The notes under the pieces were generated by a model. That model was given only the letters and a program-made list of their open reading frames with translations, was not told where the DNA came from and did no database searches. 40,418 nucleotides of DNA from Candidatus Achromatium palustre (GTDB lineage Bacteria > Pseudomonadota > Gammaproteobacteria > Chromatiales > Chromatiaceae). Positions 17,715 through 26,742 of this stretch are shown in pieces. The position numbers and the translations under genes are program-made. Position 1 is the first letter of the stretch; every line of letters starts with the position of its first letter. The DNA is taken from NCBI GenBank assembly GCA_001044195.1, contig LFCU01000064.1, positions 1 through 40,418 on the forward strand. The letters are read 5' to 3'.

Positions 17715-18085
17715 GATTTAACCAGTTACGAATTTTAGCCGATGAAAATATTTCACCAAGAGTTGTTTTATTTTTAAGAAAGCAAGGGCTTGATGTTGTT
17801 GATGTAAAAGAAAATGGATGGCAAGGGAAAGAAGATAAATATCTTTTAGAGCAAGCCTATTTAGACAAACGATTTGTTCTAACCCATGATTCTGATTTTG
17901 CTACATTGGTTATTCATCAAGCTAAAAAATGTTATGATATTGTTTATCTTAGATTAAAAAATCTTCAATTCCATAATGTTATTAAAGTGTGTGATGAATT
18001 ATTACAACTAGAACAAGAATTATTTGTAGGTTGCTTAATTGTAGTTAAGGAATCACATATTAGAATTAGGCAACAAAATTTATGA
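17711..18085 (+). CDS. DUF5615 PIN-like toxin
   Basis: This 124-residue protein has the DUF5615/Mut7-C-like PIN fold. [21 protein letters not shown] carries the first acidic residues, and [12 protein letters not shown] carries the second cluster (D-S-D). It is the predicted ribonuclease partner of the DUF433 protein upstream. The start overlaps the antitoxin stop and its own stop overlaps the ATG of the aminotransferase, so the pair is translationally stitched into the sugar operon. It appears intact, with all expected acidic residues. Target RNA is unknown. Confidence 0.82.
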   Translation: MRFNQLRILADENISPRVVLFLRKQGLDVVDVKENGWQGKEDKYLLEQAYLDKRFVLTHDSDFATLVIHQAKKCYDIVYLRLKNLQFHNVIKVCDELLQLEQELFVGCLIVVKESHIRIRQQNL

Positions 18086-19197
18086 TCCTTCAATCCAATC
18101 CTAAAGCTAATTATCTCGCTCATAAAACAGAAATTGATGCTGCTGTTAAACAAGTATTAGGAAGTGGCTGGTATATTCTTGGCAATGAAGTTTCATTATT
18201 TGAACAAGAATTTGCCAAAAACATGGAGGTCACTCATGCAATTGGAGTGGCAAGTGGCACTGATGCTTTAGAATTAGCTTTACGTGCTTGTGGTATTGGT
18301 GAAGGTGATTTTGTAATAACTGTTTCCCATACTGCCGTAGCAACAGCCGCTGCAATTGTACGAACAGGAGCAAAACCTTTGTTTGTAGATATTGATCCTG
18401 ATACATTCACAATGGCTCCCCAACAACTTAAATCCTTATTGACAACTTGGGAATCTAAAAAAATTAAAGCGGTTATACCCGTACATATTTATGGACAAGC
18501 GGCTAATATGCCAGAGATTTTAGCGATCGCCCATCAACATGACTTATTTGTGATCGAAGACTGCGCCCAAGCACACGGAGCAACACTAAATAATCAAAAA
18601 GTAGGCACTTTGGGAGATATAGCTTGTTTTAGTTTTTATCCAACAAAAAATTTAGGTGCATTAGGTGACGGGGGAATAGTTACCACTAATAATGAAAAAT
18701 TAGCTGAAAAATTAGGATGGTTACGAGAATATGGTTGGCGTGAACGTTATATTAGTGATATTGCAGGTGGCATAAATAGCCGCTTAGATGAATTACAAGC
18801 GGCTATTTTGCGGGTAAAACTACCGCATCTTGAAGCGGAAAACAAATCACGTCGTAAAATTGCAGAAACATATACCAATATATTAAGCAAAAATCGGGAT
18901 ATTATCTTACCAAAAATAACGAAAACCAATGAATCAGTATACCACCAATACGTGATACAAGTTAAAGAACGCGATGCTTTGCACTCTAGTTTAAAAGAAC
19001 AAGGAATTGCCACATTGATTCATTATCCAGTACCTATTCATCAACAAGCGGCTTTTTCTGATAATGACCTATCTCCATTGCCATTACCTAATACTGAACA
19101 AGCAGCTACTCAAATATTAAGTTTGCCAATGTATCCAGAATTAAGCATTAAACAAGCAGAACAAGTTGCCCATACAATTTTAAAAGTACTTCATTAA
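18082..19197 (+). CDS. DegT/DnrJ/EryC1/StrS-family sugar aminotransferase
   Basis: This PLP-dependent enzyme of 371 residues would transfer an amino group to a keto-sugar nucleotide. [10 protein letters not shown] (58-67) is the cofactor phosphate region, Asp160 in [11 protein letters not shown] contacts the pyridine ring, and Lys189 in [16 protein letters not shown] is the Schiff-base lysine. The C-terminal [10 protein letters not shown] loop is typical. With RfbA and RfbB nearby, a dTDP-4-keto- or 3-keto-6-deoxyhexose is a likely substrate, but this is inference. Four-base overlap with the DUF5615 gene upstream; the next gene starts right after its stop. Confidence 0.9.
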   Translation: MILQSNPKANYLAHKTEIDAAVKQVLGSGWYILGNEVSLFEQEFAKNMEVTHAIGVASGTDALELALRACGIGEGDFVITVSHTAVATAAAIVRTGAKPLFVDIDPDTFTMAPQQLKSLLTTWESKKIKAVIPVHIYGQAANMPEILAIAHQHDLFVIEDCAQAHGATLNNQKVGTLGDIACFSFYPTKNLGALGDGGIVTTNNEKLAEKLGWLREYGWRERYISDIAGGINSRLDELQAAILRVKLPHLEAENKSRRKIAETYTNILSKNRDIILPKITKTNESVYHQYVIQVKERDALHSSLKEQGIATLIHYPVPIHQQAAFSDNDLSPLPLPNTEQAATQILSLPMYPELSIKQAEQVAHTILKVLH

Positions 19198-20175
19198 ATG
19201 TATCATTTTTGCACTTTATTTGACCAAAATTATCTTCTACGAGGCTTAACGCTTTATCGTTCACTGGCCCAACATACACCGAACTTTATGTTTTATGTGT
19301 TGTGTTTGGATAAAAATACTTATGCGACTGTATCAAAACTTCAACAAGAGAACATAAAAGCGATCAAATTAGAAGAAATTGAAACTTGGGATATTAGATT
19401 AAAACAAGCAAAAATAAATCGAAGTCAAGTAGAATATTATTTTACTCTAAGTCCAGCATTACCTCTATTTTTACTTGAAACTAAAAAAGAAATTGAAATA
19501 ATTACTTACTTAGATGCAGATTTGTTTTTTTATCAAAGTCCAGAACCAATTTATGAAGAGTTGGGCAACAAATCCATTCTAATTGTGGAACATCGTTTTC
19601 CTAAAGATTTAGAACATTTCGCCGTTCATGGTAAATTTAATGTGGAATATCAATCATTTCGTAGAGATGAAGAAGGTATCGCTTGTTTAACAAAATGGCA
19701 TGAACAATGTTTAGATTGGTGTTATGATCGAATCGAAGGTGATAAATTTGCTGATCAAAAATACCTTGATGAATGGCCAAGTCTATATAAAAATTTAGTA
19801 GTTTTACAACATAAGGGAGCAGGGTTAGCTCCTTGGAATTGGTCACAATATAAATTTGAAATTGACAAAAATAATAAGCTTAAAGTTGATGGTCATTCCT
19901 TAATTTTTTACCATTTTCATGGCATTAAAATTCTTACACCGTGTTTTATTTATCATGGTATGCATGCTTATAAGGTAATGCCTAAAAAATATTTAAATTG
20001 GTTTTATGTTGATTATATAAGCCAAATGAAACAAACAGAACATTGGTTAAAATTACAAAAATTAGGAGAATTTAAAATTGATGCTGAGGAGCAAATAAGG
20101 GCTATAAATAAGTACAAAATAAAAAGATTATATCATTTGATAAAAAAATACTTAATGGGAATGAAAGTTTGTTAA
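19198..20175 (+). CDS. GT-A glycosyltransferase, nucleotide-sugar transferase type
   Basis: This 325-residue protein starts with YHFCTLFDQNYLLRGLTLYR, the pattern of glycosyltransferases related to GT8. The metal-binding D-x-D is D106-A-D108 in ITYLDADLFFYQ. RFPKDLEHFAVHGKFNVEY and the DQKYLDEWP segment follow, and a conserved GAGLAPWNW occurs before a basic C-terminus. It would use a sugar nucleotide in the cytoplasm to extend the repeat unit. The ATG directly abuts the aminotransferase stop, so the two are co-translated. Donor and acceptor are unknown. Confidence 0.8.
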   Translation: MYHFCTLFDQNYLLRGLTLYRSLAQHTPNFMFYVLCLDKNTYATVSKLQQENIKAIKLEEIETWDIRLKQAKINRSQVEYYFTLSPALPLFLLETKKEIEIITYLDADLFFYQSPEPIYEELGNKSILIVEHRFPKDLEHFAVHGKFNVEYQSFRRDEEGIACLTKWHEQCLDWCYDRIEGDKFADQKYLDEWPSLYKNLVVLQHKGAGLAPWNWSQYKFEIDKNNKLKVDGHSLIFYHFHGIKILTPCFIYHGMHAYKVMPKKYLNWFYVDYISQMKQTEHWLKLQKLGEFKIDAEEQIRAINKYKIKRLYHLIKKYLMGMKVC

Positions 20176-20213
20176 TAAAAAATCTCTAATCATGCTTGAT
20201 AATTTTACTTAAA

Positions 20214-20241
20214 ATGCGTTTAAAACACAAATCACAAATCA
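20214..20241 (+). pseudogene. 28-base 5' fragment of an MNT nucleotidyltransferase gene
   Basis: Starting at an ATG, 28 bases (encoding MRLKHKSQI) match the first 28 bases of the MNT gene at 22413 with one mismatch. The copy is cut off exactly where the motif ATTTAGGACACTACC (20242-20256) begins. A related motif, inverted, lies upstream of the full gene at 22266-22279. It is best explained as the scar of a duplication followed by deletion or element loss. Confidence 0.65.
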
Positions 20242-20318
20242 ATTTAGGACACTACCTTTATTTTCAACATTTTTACAATATAAAGGTTTGTAAACGATAA
20301 ACATGTCAATTTACAGCT

Positions 20319-21392
20319 ATGAATGTTCTGCCAGGTAAATTTTTAATTACGGGGGGAGCGGGCTTTATCGGTTCTGCAGTAATCCGATACCTAATCAACC
20401 AAACAGAGCATGAGGTGTTTAACCTAGATAAGCTCACTTATGCTGGTAATTTAGAATCTTTAATTAATGTATCAGATAATCCAAGATATCATTTTATGCA
20501 GGGCGATATTTGTGACAGTGGATTAGTGTCTAAGATTTTTACAGATTTTCAACCTACTGTGGTAATGCATCTTGCGGCTGAATCGCATGTTGATCGTTCA
20601 ATTGACGGCCCTGCTCAATTTATTCAAACGAATATTGTTGGAACCTCGGTAATGTTAGAATGTGCAAGAAAGTATTGGTCTTACATTGCTGCTGAAAAGA
20701 AAATAAACTTTCGTTTTCACCATATTTCCACCGATGAAGTTTATGGTAGCTTAGGTGATAGGGGATTCTTCACTGAAGAAACATCCTATAACCCAAGTTC
20801 TCCATATTCAGCCTCAAAAGCTAGTTCTGATCATCTAGTGCGTGCTTGGCACCGAACCTATGGTTTTCCGATACTGATTACCAATTGCTCTAACAATTAC
20901 GGCCCTTATCAATTTCCTGAAAAATTAATTCCTTTGATGATTCTAAATGCCCTAGATGGTAAACCTTTGCCTGTATATGGTAATGGACAACAGGTTCGTG
21001 ATTGGCTGTATGTAGAAGACCATTCTCAAGCTTTATACAAAGTAGTGACAAAAGGTAAAGTTGGAGAAACCTATAATATTGGTGGCCACAACGAAAAAAC
21101 TAATATCGAGGTCGTACATACTATATGCACACTTCTTGATGAGCTTTGCCCTAATCGACCAAATAATCTTAAATCCTATAGAGATTTGATTACCTTTGTT
21201 ACTGATCGTCCTGGCCATGATAAACGCTATGCTATTGATGCTAATAAAATTCGCTATGAACTTAATTGGATTCCAAAAGACACTTTTAATACTGGTCTCC
21301 GAAAAACTGTTAATTGGTATTTAAACAACAAAAATTGGTACCAACATGTTCAAGATGGCAGTTACCAACGTCAACGACTTGGTATAGGATAA
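20319..21392 (+). CDS. rfbB: dTDP-glucose 4,6-dehydratase
   Basis: This enzyme converts dTDP-glucose to dTDP-4-keto-6-deoxyglucose. It is a 357-residue extended SDR with TGGAGFIG at 11-18, [13 protein letters not shown], the catalytic T138-D139-E140 in [10 protein letters not shown], and Y163-SAS-K167. [18 protein letters not shown] and [14 protein letters not shown] are RmlB signatures. It lies five bases upstream of rfbA. The usual partners rfbC and rfbD are not nearby, so the product may be used for something other than rhamnose, or the other genes lie elsewhere. Arginines use CGN codons, unlike the genes from 24 kb on. Confidence 0.95.
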   Translation: MNVLPGKFLITGGAGFIGSAVIRYLINQTEHEVFNLDKLTYAGNLESLINVSDNPRYHFMQGDICDSGLVSKIFTDFQPTVVMHLAAESHVDRSIDGPAQFIQTNIVGTSVMLECARKYWSYIAAEKKINFRFHHISTDEVYGSLGDRGFFTEETSYNPSSPYSASKASSDHLVRAWHRTYGFPILITNCSNNYGPYQFPEKLIPLMILNALDGKPLPVYGNGQQVRDWLYVEDHSQALYKVVTKGKVGETYNIGGHNEKTNIEVVHTICTLLDELCPNRPNNLKSYRDLITFVTDRPGHDKRYAIDANKIRYELNWIPKDTFNTGLRKTVNWYLNNKNWYQHVQDGSYQRQRLGIG

Positions 21393-21397
21393 TTATT

Positions 21398-22258
21398 ATG
21401 AAAGGCATCATTCTTGCCGGTGGCAGTGGAACTCGTCTTTATCCAATTACAAAAGGCGTGTCTAAACAATTGCTACCGGTGTATAATAAACCGATGATCT
21501 ATTACCCCCTGTCAGTACTCATGTTGGCAGGTATCCAAGATATTCTCATCATCACTACACCAGAAGACCAAGTTGCATTTCAACGATTGCTGGGTGATGG
21601 TAGCGATTTTGGTGTAAATTTGAATTATGCTGTCCAGCCCAGTCCTGATGGACTGGCTCAAGCTTTTATCATTGGAAAAACTTTCATTGGCGATAATCAT
21701 GTATGTCTCATTCTTGGTGATAACATTTTTTATGGCCAAGGGTTTCGGCCAATGTTATTACAAGCAGTTGCCAAATCCTATGGTGCAACAATTTTTGGTT
21801 ATAGCGTTAAAGACCCACATCGATTCGGAGTAGTTGCGTTTGATGAAACAGGTAAAGCAGTTTCAATAGAAGAAAAACCCTCTAAACCTAAGAGTCAATT
21901 TGCTGTGACTGGACTTTACTTTTACGATAATGATGTTATCGAAATTGCTAAATCCATCAAACCTTCACATCGAGGTGAATTAGAAATTACTAGTGTTAAT
22001 CAGGTTTATCTAGAAAAAGGTGACCTACATGTACAGCAATTAGGAAGAGGATTTGCTTGGTTAGATACAGGCACGTATGAAAGTTTGCTAAATGCTGCGC
22101 ATTTTGTAGAAACTATCGAAACCCGACAAGGTTATAAAATTGCCTGCTTGGAAGAAATTGCCCTAAATCAGGGTTGGTTAACCAAGAACCAAATTATCAA
22201 AAACGCACAACAATTTAGTAAAAATACTTATGGTGACTATCTATTGTCTTTACTTTAA
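21398..22258 (+). CDS. rfbA: Glucose-1-phosphate thymidylyltransferase
   Basis: This enzyme makes dTDP-glucose from glucose-1-phosphate and dTTP, supplying RfbB. The 286-residue length is typical. The N-terminus [20 protein letters not shown] carries the nucleotide-binding GGSGTRL (8-14), followed by [53 protein letters not shown] and [16 protein letters not shown] chose ATG at 21398; the frame is open further back inside rfbB, but the family begins here. No terminator is clear after the gene. Confidence 0.95.
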   Translation: MKGIILAGGSGTRLYPITKGVSKQLLPVYNKPMIYYPLSVLMLAGIQDILIITTPEDQVAFQRLLGDGSDFGVNLNYAVQPSPDGLAQAFIIGKTFIGDNHVCLILGDNIFYGQGFRPMLLQAVAKSYGATIFGYSVKDPHRFGVVAFDETGKAVSIEEKPSKPKSQFAVTGLYFYDNDVIEIAKSIKPSHRGELEITSVNQVYLEKGDLHVQQLGRGFAWLDTGTYESLLNAAHFVETIETRQGYKIACLEEIALNQGWLTKNQIIKNAQQFSKNTYGDYLLSLL

Positions 22259-22265
22259 TTATTTT

Positions 22266-22279
22266 GGTAGTGCCTAAAT
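22266..22279 (+). repeat. GGTAGTG(T/C)CCTAAA motif
   Basis: The short motif GGTAGTGCCTAAAT lies just upstream of the MNT/HEPN module. Related copies occur at 3082-3095 (direct), at 20242-20256 (inverted, next to the MNT scar) and at 30150-30163 (inverted, diverged). They may be leftover ends of an insertion element. Confidence 0.4.
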
Positions 22280-22412
22280 TTATAGAATTAAATTCTAGTT
22301 TAGTATTACAACCTATATATTAGGTTCCGATGCTATATCCAATGGGTAGGGTGGGACTATCAGAACTTTATCAATCTTTGGTGTGATAGACAATAAAATC
22401 GTAAAAAAAACA

Positions 22413-22703
22413 ATGCGTTTAAAACATAAATCACAAATCATCAACTATGCGAAAAAATACTTTGGTAATGACTGTCATTTATACCTTTTTGGTAGTCGGG
22501 TTGATGATAATAAAAAGGGGGGTGATATTGATCTTTTTTTGGAAACGTCAAAATCTGTTGATATGAATATACAATTGTCTTTTTTAAGAGACATGTATAA
22601 ATATGTAACCCAACGCAAAATAGATTTGTTAATCAAAACGCCACAAAAAAAGGATTGTGCTATTTTTCATACTGCTAAAAAAGAAGGTGTTAGGTTGTGC
22701 TAA
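22413..22703 (+). CDS. MNT-type nucleotidyltransferase (antitoxin candidate)
   Basis: This 96-residue minimal nucleotidyltransferase has the polymerase-beta signature FGSRVDDNKKGGDIDLFLE, with G-S and D-x-D about ten residues apart, and a third acidic residue in RKIDLLI. In MntA/HepT systems the MNT protein AMPylates or otherwise silences a HEPN RNase. Here it overlaps such a gene by seven bases. I chose ATG at 22413, because the family begins MRL.., and because a duplicated fragment at 20214 starts at the same ATG. A GTG at 22383 would add ten residues. Neither start has a clear ribosome site. Confidence 0.82.
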   Translation: MRLKHKSQIINYAKKYFGNDCHLYLFGSRVDDNKKGGDIDLFLETSKSVDMNIQLSFLRDMYKYVTQRKIDLLIKTPQKKDCAIFHTAKKEGVRLC

Positions 22704-23713
22704 AAGAAACATTGGACACCGCTTATTTGTATTTTAACCGTGCGAAAGACAATTATGACGAAATCATAAAACATTCCATTGATTTAAGCATTTATCAAGA
22801 TAAAGAAAAAATAAAAACCATTGATGCCTTTATTTTTAGATTTATCAAACTACAAGATAAACTATTCAGAATTGTATTAAAATCTATAGGAGAATATAAG
22901 GACAATATGTCCTTAATTGATGTATTAGATAAGTTAGAAAAATTAGAAATAGTGAATGATACAGACCAATGGATTGATTTTAGAAATACCAGAAACAAAC
23001 TGACACATGAATATTCAAATAATCAAGAGGATGTCATAGAAGGTATTCAATTAGCATTACAACAAAAGGAAGATAAAAAATATACTTTTAGCGATTATTT
23101 TGATATGAATTCACCTACAAAAGAAATTGTAGGCGAGTTTGGTTATTCTTTTGCTTTAGAGGTATTGGATTTACCAAAATATACTGATTATGATAATAAT
23201 TTCATTAAAAATCTTCAAAAGAATTTCTATACTGTTTTCCCTAAAATTAGTTTAAATTCCGAAACAGCTAAAAGAGAATTTTTGATAGCTCCCTTATTGC
23301 TTGAAATTGCTAGAATAACTGACGTTACTATTCATATTGAATATTTACTTGATGTTAATGATAAGTTAAGTGGCTTGTTAGATTATTTTTTAATTGCAAA
23401 TCAAGAGTTAATTATTATAGAGGCCCAAAAAAAGGATGTAGATAACGGATTTAATCAGTTAGCTGCCGAATTAATTGCCCTGGACAAATATGAAGAAAAT
23501 GATAAGATAGAATTTCTCTATGGGGCTGTTACGTTAGGTGATCTTTGGAAATTTGGTATTTTAGACCGCAAAAATAAACATATTATCAAAAATATTCATA
23601 GCCATACTATTCCAGAAGATACTGAAGAAGTGTTTTCTATGTTAATGGGTATTATTAATGTCAGTAGCGATCCAAAGATTAGTGGTTTTGGAGAGCATGG
23701 TCAAAAGGTATAG
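22697..23713 (+). CDS. HEPN domain fused to PD-(D/E)XK-like domain
   Basis: This 338-residue protein starts with GTG overlapping the MNT stop. Residues 1-125 are an all-helical HEPN-type domain with the RNase motif R99-x4-H104 (in RNTRNKLTHEY). Residues 128-325 form a second domain that begins YTFSDYFDMNSPTKEIVGEF, continues through a REFLIAPLLLEI helix and carries nuclease-fold residues: Asp229 in GLLDY and E242-A-Q244 in IIIEAQKKD, followed by GFNQLAAELIALDKY. The third catalytic position is Gln rather than Lys, though Lys245 follows. HEPN/MNT pairs are toxin-antitoxin modules; this second domain is normally a separate protein, so I call this a fusion. The frame is continuous with no junction lesion. 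The second domain may be a nuclease or only a binding module. Confidence 0.75.
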   Translation: MLKETLDTAYLYFNRAKDNYDEIIKHSIDLSIYQDKEKIKTIDAFIFRFIKLQDKLFRIVLKSIGEYKDNMSLIDVLDKLEKLEIVNDTDQWIDFRNTRNKLTHEYSNNQEDVIEGIQLALQQKEDKKYTFSDYFDMNSPTKEIVGEFGYSFALEVLDLPKYTDYDNNFIKNLQKNFYTVFPKISLNSETAKREFLIAPLLLEIARITDVTIHIEYLLDVNDKLSGLLDYFLIANQELIIIEAQKKDVDNGFNQLAAELIALDKYEENDKIEFLYGAVTLGDLWKFGILDRKNKHIIKNIHSHTIPEDTEEVFSMLMGIINVSSDPKISGFGEHGQKV

Positions 23714-23803
23714 AGTCAATTCATGATATTAATTGCCCATTTGAATAATTACAGGATATGAATTTTTGTCCACGACCTAAAAATAGCAATACTGAACAAT
23801 ACG

Positions 23804-24721
23804 ATGATGCTAGATCAATCAGCAACAACCTTCTGTCTTAATCCCAACTATAGCACTACTCGACTGGTGACGCAGATTGTACCAATAATTGAGAAAAAGC
23901 CAGAGGACAAATTTGAAACAGTGCTGTTTCTACCTGAAGGAGAGGGAAGGCAAGGAGAGGGAGGACTGCGAACTCAAGTTTATTTCAAGCAATCGCTGCC
24001 AGATAAGCCATTAATTACTGTGATTACAGTAGTCTTTAATGGTGCGAAGCATTTAGAGGAGACTATCTTAAGTGTTATCAATCAAACTTATGATAATGTA
24101 GAGTATATCATTATTGATGGGGGTTCTACGGATGGGACTTTGGATATTATGAAGAAGTATCAGGAGGCTGTTGATTATTGGATTAGTGAGAAAGATAGAG
24201 GGCTTTATGAAGCGATGAATAAAGGTATTTTAGCTTCAACTGGAAAATATATATTTTTTTCTGGTACAGATGATCAAATCATTCAAAATTCATTAAATAA
24301 AATATTTGTAGAATTAAATAAAATTACCAAAAAAACACTTGTTGTTTTACCTGTAGTTATAAATAAACTCAAAACAATTTATCCAAATTTAGATCAACCC
24401 ATCCCTATTCCTCATCATCAAGGATGTTTATTTCATCTTGATGCCTTAAAACAACTTGCACTCTACTCTTTGGATTATAAGATTCATTCTGATTTTGAGC
24501 TTATGCAGCGATATATTAAAGAATTTGATATTTTTTATATCAGTGTTCCTTTGTGTAATTTTTCTAAAGGTGGAAAAAGTACTAGCGGTAAAAATGCTTT
24601 TCAATCTATAAAAGAACTTCTTTCAATATATTTTAAATATGGTGGCTCATGGTATTCAAAAAAATGGTTACTATTTATTTTAAGACCATCATATTACTAT
24701 TTTTTAAGTTTATTAAAATGA
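23804..24721 (+). CDS. GT2-family glycosyltransferase
   Basis: This cytoplasmic glycosyltransferase of 305 residues has its GT-A core from about residue 65: LITVITVVFNGAKHLEETIL, IIIDGGSTDGTLDIM, YWISEKDRGLYEAMNKGI and a FSGTDD metal motif, then HHQGCLFH. An N-terminal extension of about 60 residues contains GEGRQGEGGLRTQVYFK, a leader that recurs in GT2 enzymes of some Thiotrichales and cyanobacteria. The real start may therefore lie within the extension, since no ribosome site precedes 23804. Its stop overlaps the start of the Wzy-like gene by four bases. The AGA-rich block of genes begins about here. Confidence 0.82.
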   Translation: MMLDQSATTFCLNPNYSTTRLVTQIVPIIEKKPEDKFETVLFLPEGEGRQGEGGLRTQVYFKQSLPDKPLITVITVVFNGAKHLEETILSVINQTYDNVEYIIIDGGSTDGTLDIMKKYQEAVDYWISEKDRGLYEAMNKGILASTGKYIFFSGTDDQIIQNSLNKIFVELNKITKKTLVVLPVVINKLKTIYPNLDQPIPIPHHQGCLFHLDALKQLALYSLDYKIHSDFELMQRYIKEFDIFYISVPLCNFSKGGKSTSGKNAFQSIKELLSIYFKYGGSWYSKKWLLFILRPSYYYFLSLLK

Positions 24722-25941
24722 TATATTTACTGCTTGGACCATTTGGTATTTTTTTACTCTTTAGAGTTTTTTTCCCAACAATTTGGTGTTTAGAATTTTT
24801 ATTTTTTAACGATGTTAATACCAAGTCATTTGATGTAGTTTTATATCATTTAATATTTTTGTTGCTACAGGGTGTTTTAACTTTATTGTTAATGTTTTAT
24901 ATAATAAAAATGGTAAAAAGATACCGTTTTTTAAGATATTCAGATATTTATCAATATCAAAAAAACAAAGATGCTAAATTTTTTTCAAAAATAGCTCTAT
25001 TGGGTATAGGAGTGTTTTTATTATTAAATTACAATAGCTTACCAATATTTATGGATAGAGGTTCAGATGCGATAGTGCTTCTTGGTCAGGTAAAAAAAAC
25101 TAAAACATGGTTTATGTATGGTGTTCTAGGTATATTTTCAACTTTGTTATTAGTCGCAATGGTATATAGTATAAAGCAAAAAACAAAGTATATTTATGGA
25201 CTATTTTACTTTATTATAGCTGTAATTGGAGGTAAAAAATCAGCAATTATTGGCGCATTTAATAAATTAATATTTCTTTATTATCTTTTTTCTCATAAAA
25301 AACCGAACCTTCCTATATTTAAAATTTTTATTGGATTGATTTTCAGTGCGTATTTTATTGTTATTCAATTTTCTCGTACTGCTGGATTCGAAATAGATTA
25401 TTTACAAATTTTTAATGTTTTATTTCAATTAGTTTATTCATCTTCTACAGGCTATTTAGGACAAATAATCGTTATGGATGGTTTACAATATGCTCATGGC
25501 TATTCTGAGCATTTAGTAGGAATAGGTGGACCTATATTGTATATACTAAACCCATTTACTAAATTTATATTTGGGACTGGTATAGATAAATCAATTGGAC
25601 CATATATGATGGAACAATTTTATGGAGAAACGGAAATACCTAATGGTGTAAATCCAACATTATTTTTTGAATATATATTCGTTTTTGGTTCTATTGAATA
25701 TGTTATCTTTGCATTTATCAATATGTTTTTAGTATTTGTATTAGCAAGATATTTTATAAAAAGAGTTATTTTTAATTTCAATACTAGTGTTTTAGTTACA
25801 ATTACTTATTTGGGATTATTTATGTCTTGTTTTAGCTTTTTAGCTGATACATTAAATACAATAAGAAGTTTACCATTTGTTTTATTGCCAATGTTTATAT
25901 TTTATACTTTAAAGTTTTTGTCGGTAGTTAGTAAAAAGTAA
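24718..25941 (+). CDS. wzy: Wzy-like O-antigen polymerase
   Basis: This integral membrane protein of 407 residues has about ten to twelve hydrophobic helices and a larger loop in the second half (MDGLQYAHGYSEHLVGIGGP to EIPNGVNPTLFFEYIFVFG). The pattern is that of O-antigen/oligosaccharide repeat-unit polymerases, which link flipped repeat units in the periplasm. These proteins are poorly conserved, so the call rests on topology, the G-V-N-P/E-x-x-F-G loop and the neighbours. I chose ATG at 24718, overlapping the GT2 stop as ATGA; a TTG start upstream would lie inside that gene. Very AT-rich. Confidence 0.75.
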   Translation: MIYLLLGPFGIFLLFRVFFPTIWCLEFLFFNDVNTKSFDVVLYHLIFLLLQGVLTLLLMFYIIKMVKRYRFLRYSDIYQYQKNKDAKFFSKIALLGIGVFLLLNYNSLPIFMDRGSDAIVLLGQVKKTKTWFMYGVLGIFSTLLLVAMVYSIKQKTKYIYGLFYFIIAVIGGKKSAIIGAFNKLIFLYYLFSHKKPNLPIFKIFIGLIFSAYFIVIQFSRTAGFEIDYLQIFNVLFQLVYSSSTGYLGQIIVMDGLQYAHGYSEHLVGIGGPILYILNPFTKFIFGTGIDKSIGPYMMEQFYGETEIPNGVNPTLFFEYIFVFGSIEYVIFAFINMFLVFVLARYFIKRVIFNFNTSVLVTITYLGLFMSCFSFLADTLNTIRSLPFVLLPMFIFYTLKFLSVVSKK

Positions 25942-26004
25942 ACAAAAAAATATAGTATTTCCAGAGGCATTCATCAATTAGCTTAAACAATCGAGGAGTA
26001 AAAA

Positions 26005-26742
26005 GTGAATTTTAAAGAAAATGTAATTAGAGAACTTTTTTACGAGCAACATAATGATGTTTTGTTCAGTAATAAGTATCAATATTATCAAATTGCCGAG
26101 CATCGTTTTAATAGAGCTTTAGAACAATTAAATTATCCAAATAATAAAACGATTATTGAAATTGGACCTTTTCCTGGTGCTGGCTTGTATTTTTTTGGTG
26201 AAAACAATAAAGTAATTGGGATAGGGAAAGATTCTTCTGGCTTTTCAAAAAAATTTAAAAATTCTGGTGGTGAGTTTATTGAAATGGATTTTGAAAAAAG
26301 AAAAATAAATGAGAGTCTGCTTAATAAAGCAGACATATTACTGGTACAGGAAGTAATTGAACATATAAGGCAACATTACAGTTTCTTAAAGAACATTCTG
26401 AATTATTTAAAAAAAGATGGAATTTTGTATCTAACGACAAACAATATTTTTTATTCTGGATACATACTTAAATTAATGTTAGGCAAAAACATCTATGATT
26501 CTATAAAAAGTGAAATTGAAGAATACCCTGGACACACTAGATATTATGATTATTATGATTATAAAGAGCTATCACAAGTTTTAGAAGATCTGAATTTAGA
26601 AATTGTTTCCAGTGGTCGATTGAACATGTATCCTCCCTATTATATGTATAATAATCAAGTGAAAGGTATATTAAAAAATCTTACAATTAAATTGTTTCCA
26701 AAACGATATTCTACACATATTGAAATCATTGCAAAAAAATGA
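26005..26742 (+). CDS. Class I SAM-dependent methyltransferase
   Basis: This 245-residue protein has a SAM-binding loop TIIEIGPFPGAGLYFFG near 50-66, a VIGIGKD acidic strand, and VQEVIEHIRQHYSFL with DGILYLTTNN, the methyltransferase-11 pattern. It probably methylates a sugar of the repeat unit. The start is GTG at 26005, supported by GAGGAG six bases upstream, one of the few strong ribosome sites in this block. It overlaps the next glycosyltransferase by four bases. Substrate unknown. Confidence 0.8.
   Translation: MNFKENVIRELFYEQHNDVLFSNKYQYYQIAEHRFNRALEQLNYPNNKTIIEIGPFPGAGLYFFGENNKVIGIGKDSSGFSKKFKNSGGEFIEMDFEKRKINESLLNKADILLVQEVIEHIRQHYSFLKNILNYLKKDGILYLTTNNIFYSGYILKLMLGKNIYDSIKSEIEEYPGHTRYYDYYDYKELSQVLEDLNLEIVSSGRLNMYPPYYMYNNQVKGILKNLTIKLFPKRYSTHIEIIAKK

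Noticed and set aside
21314-21397. Longer form of RfbA
   Set aside because: The extension lies within rfbB and precedes the conserved [13 protein letters not shown] start.
22383-22412. GTG start for the MNT gene
   Set aside because: The family start MRL and the duplicated fragment at 20214 both point to ATG 22413; there is no ribosome site at 22383.
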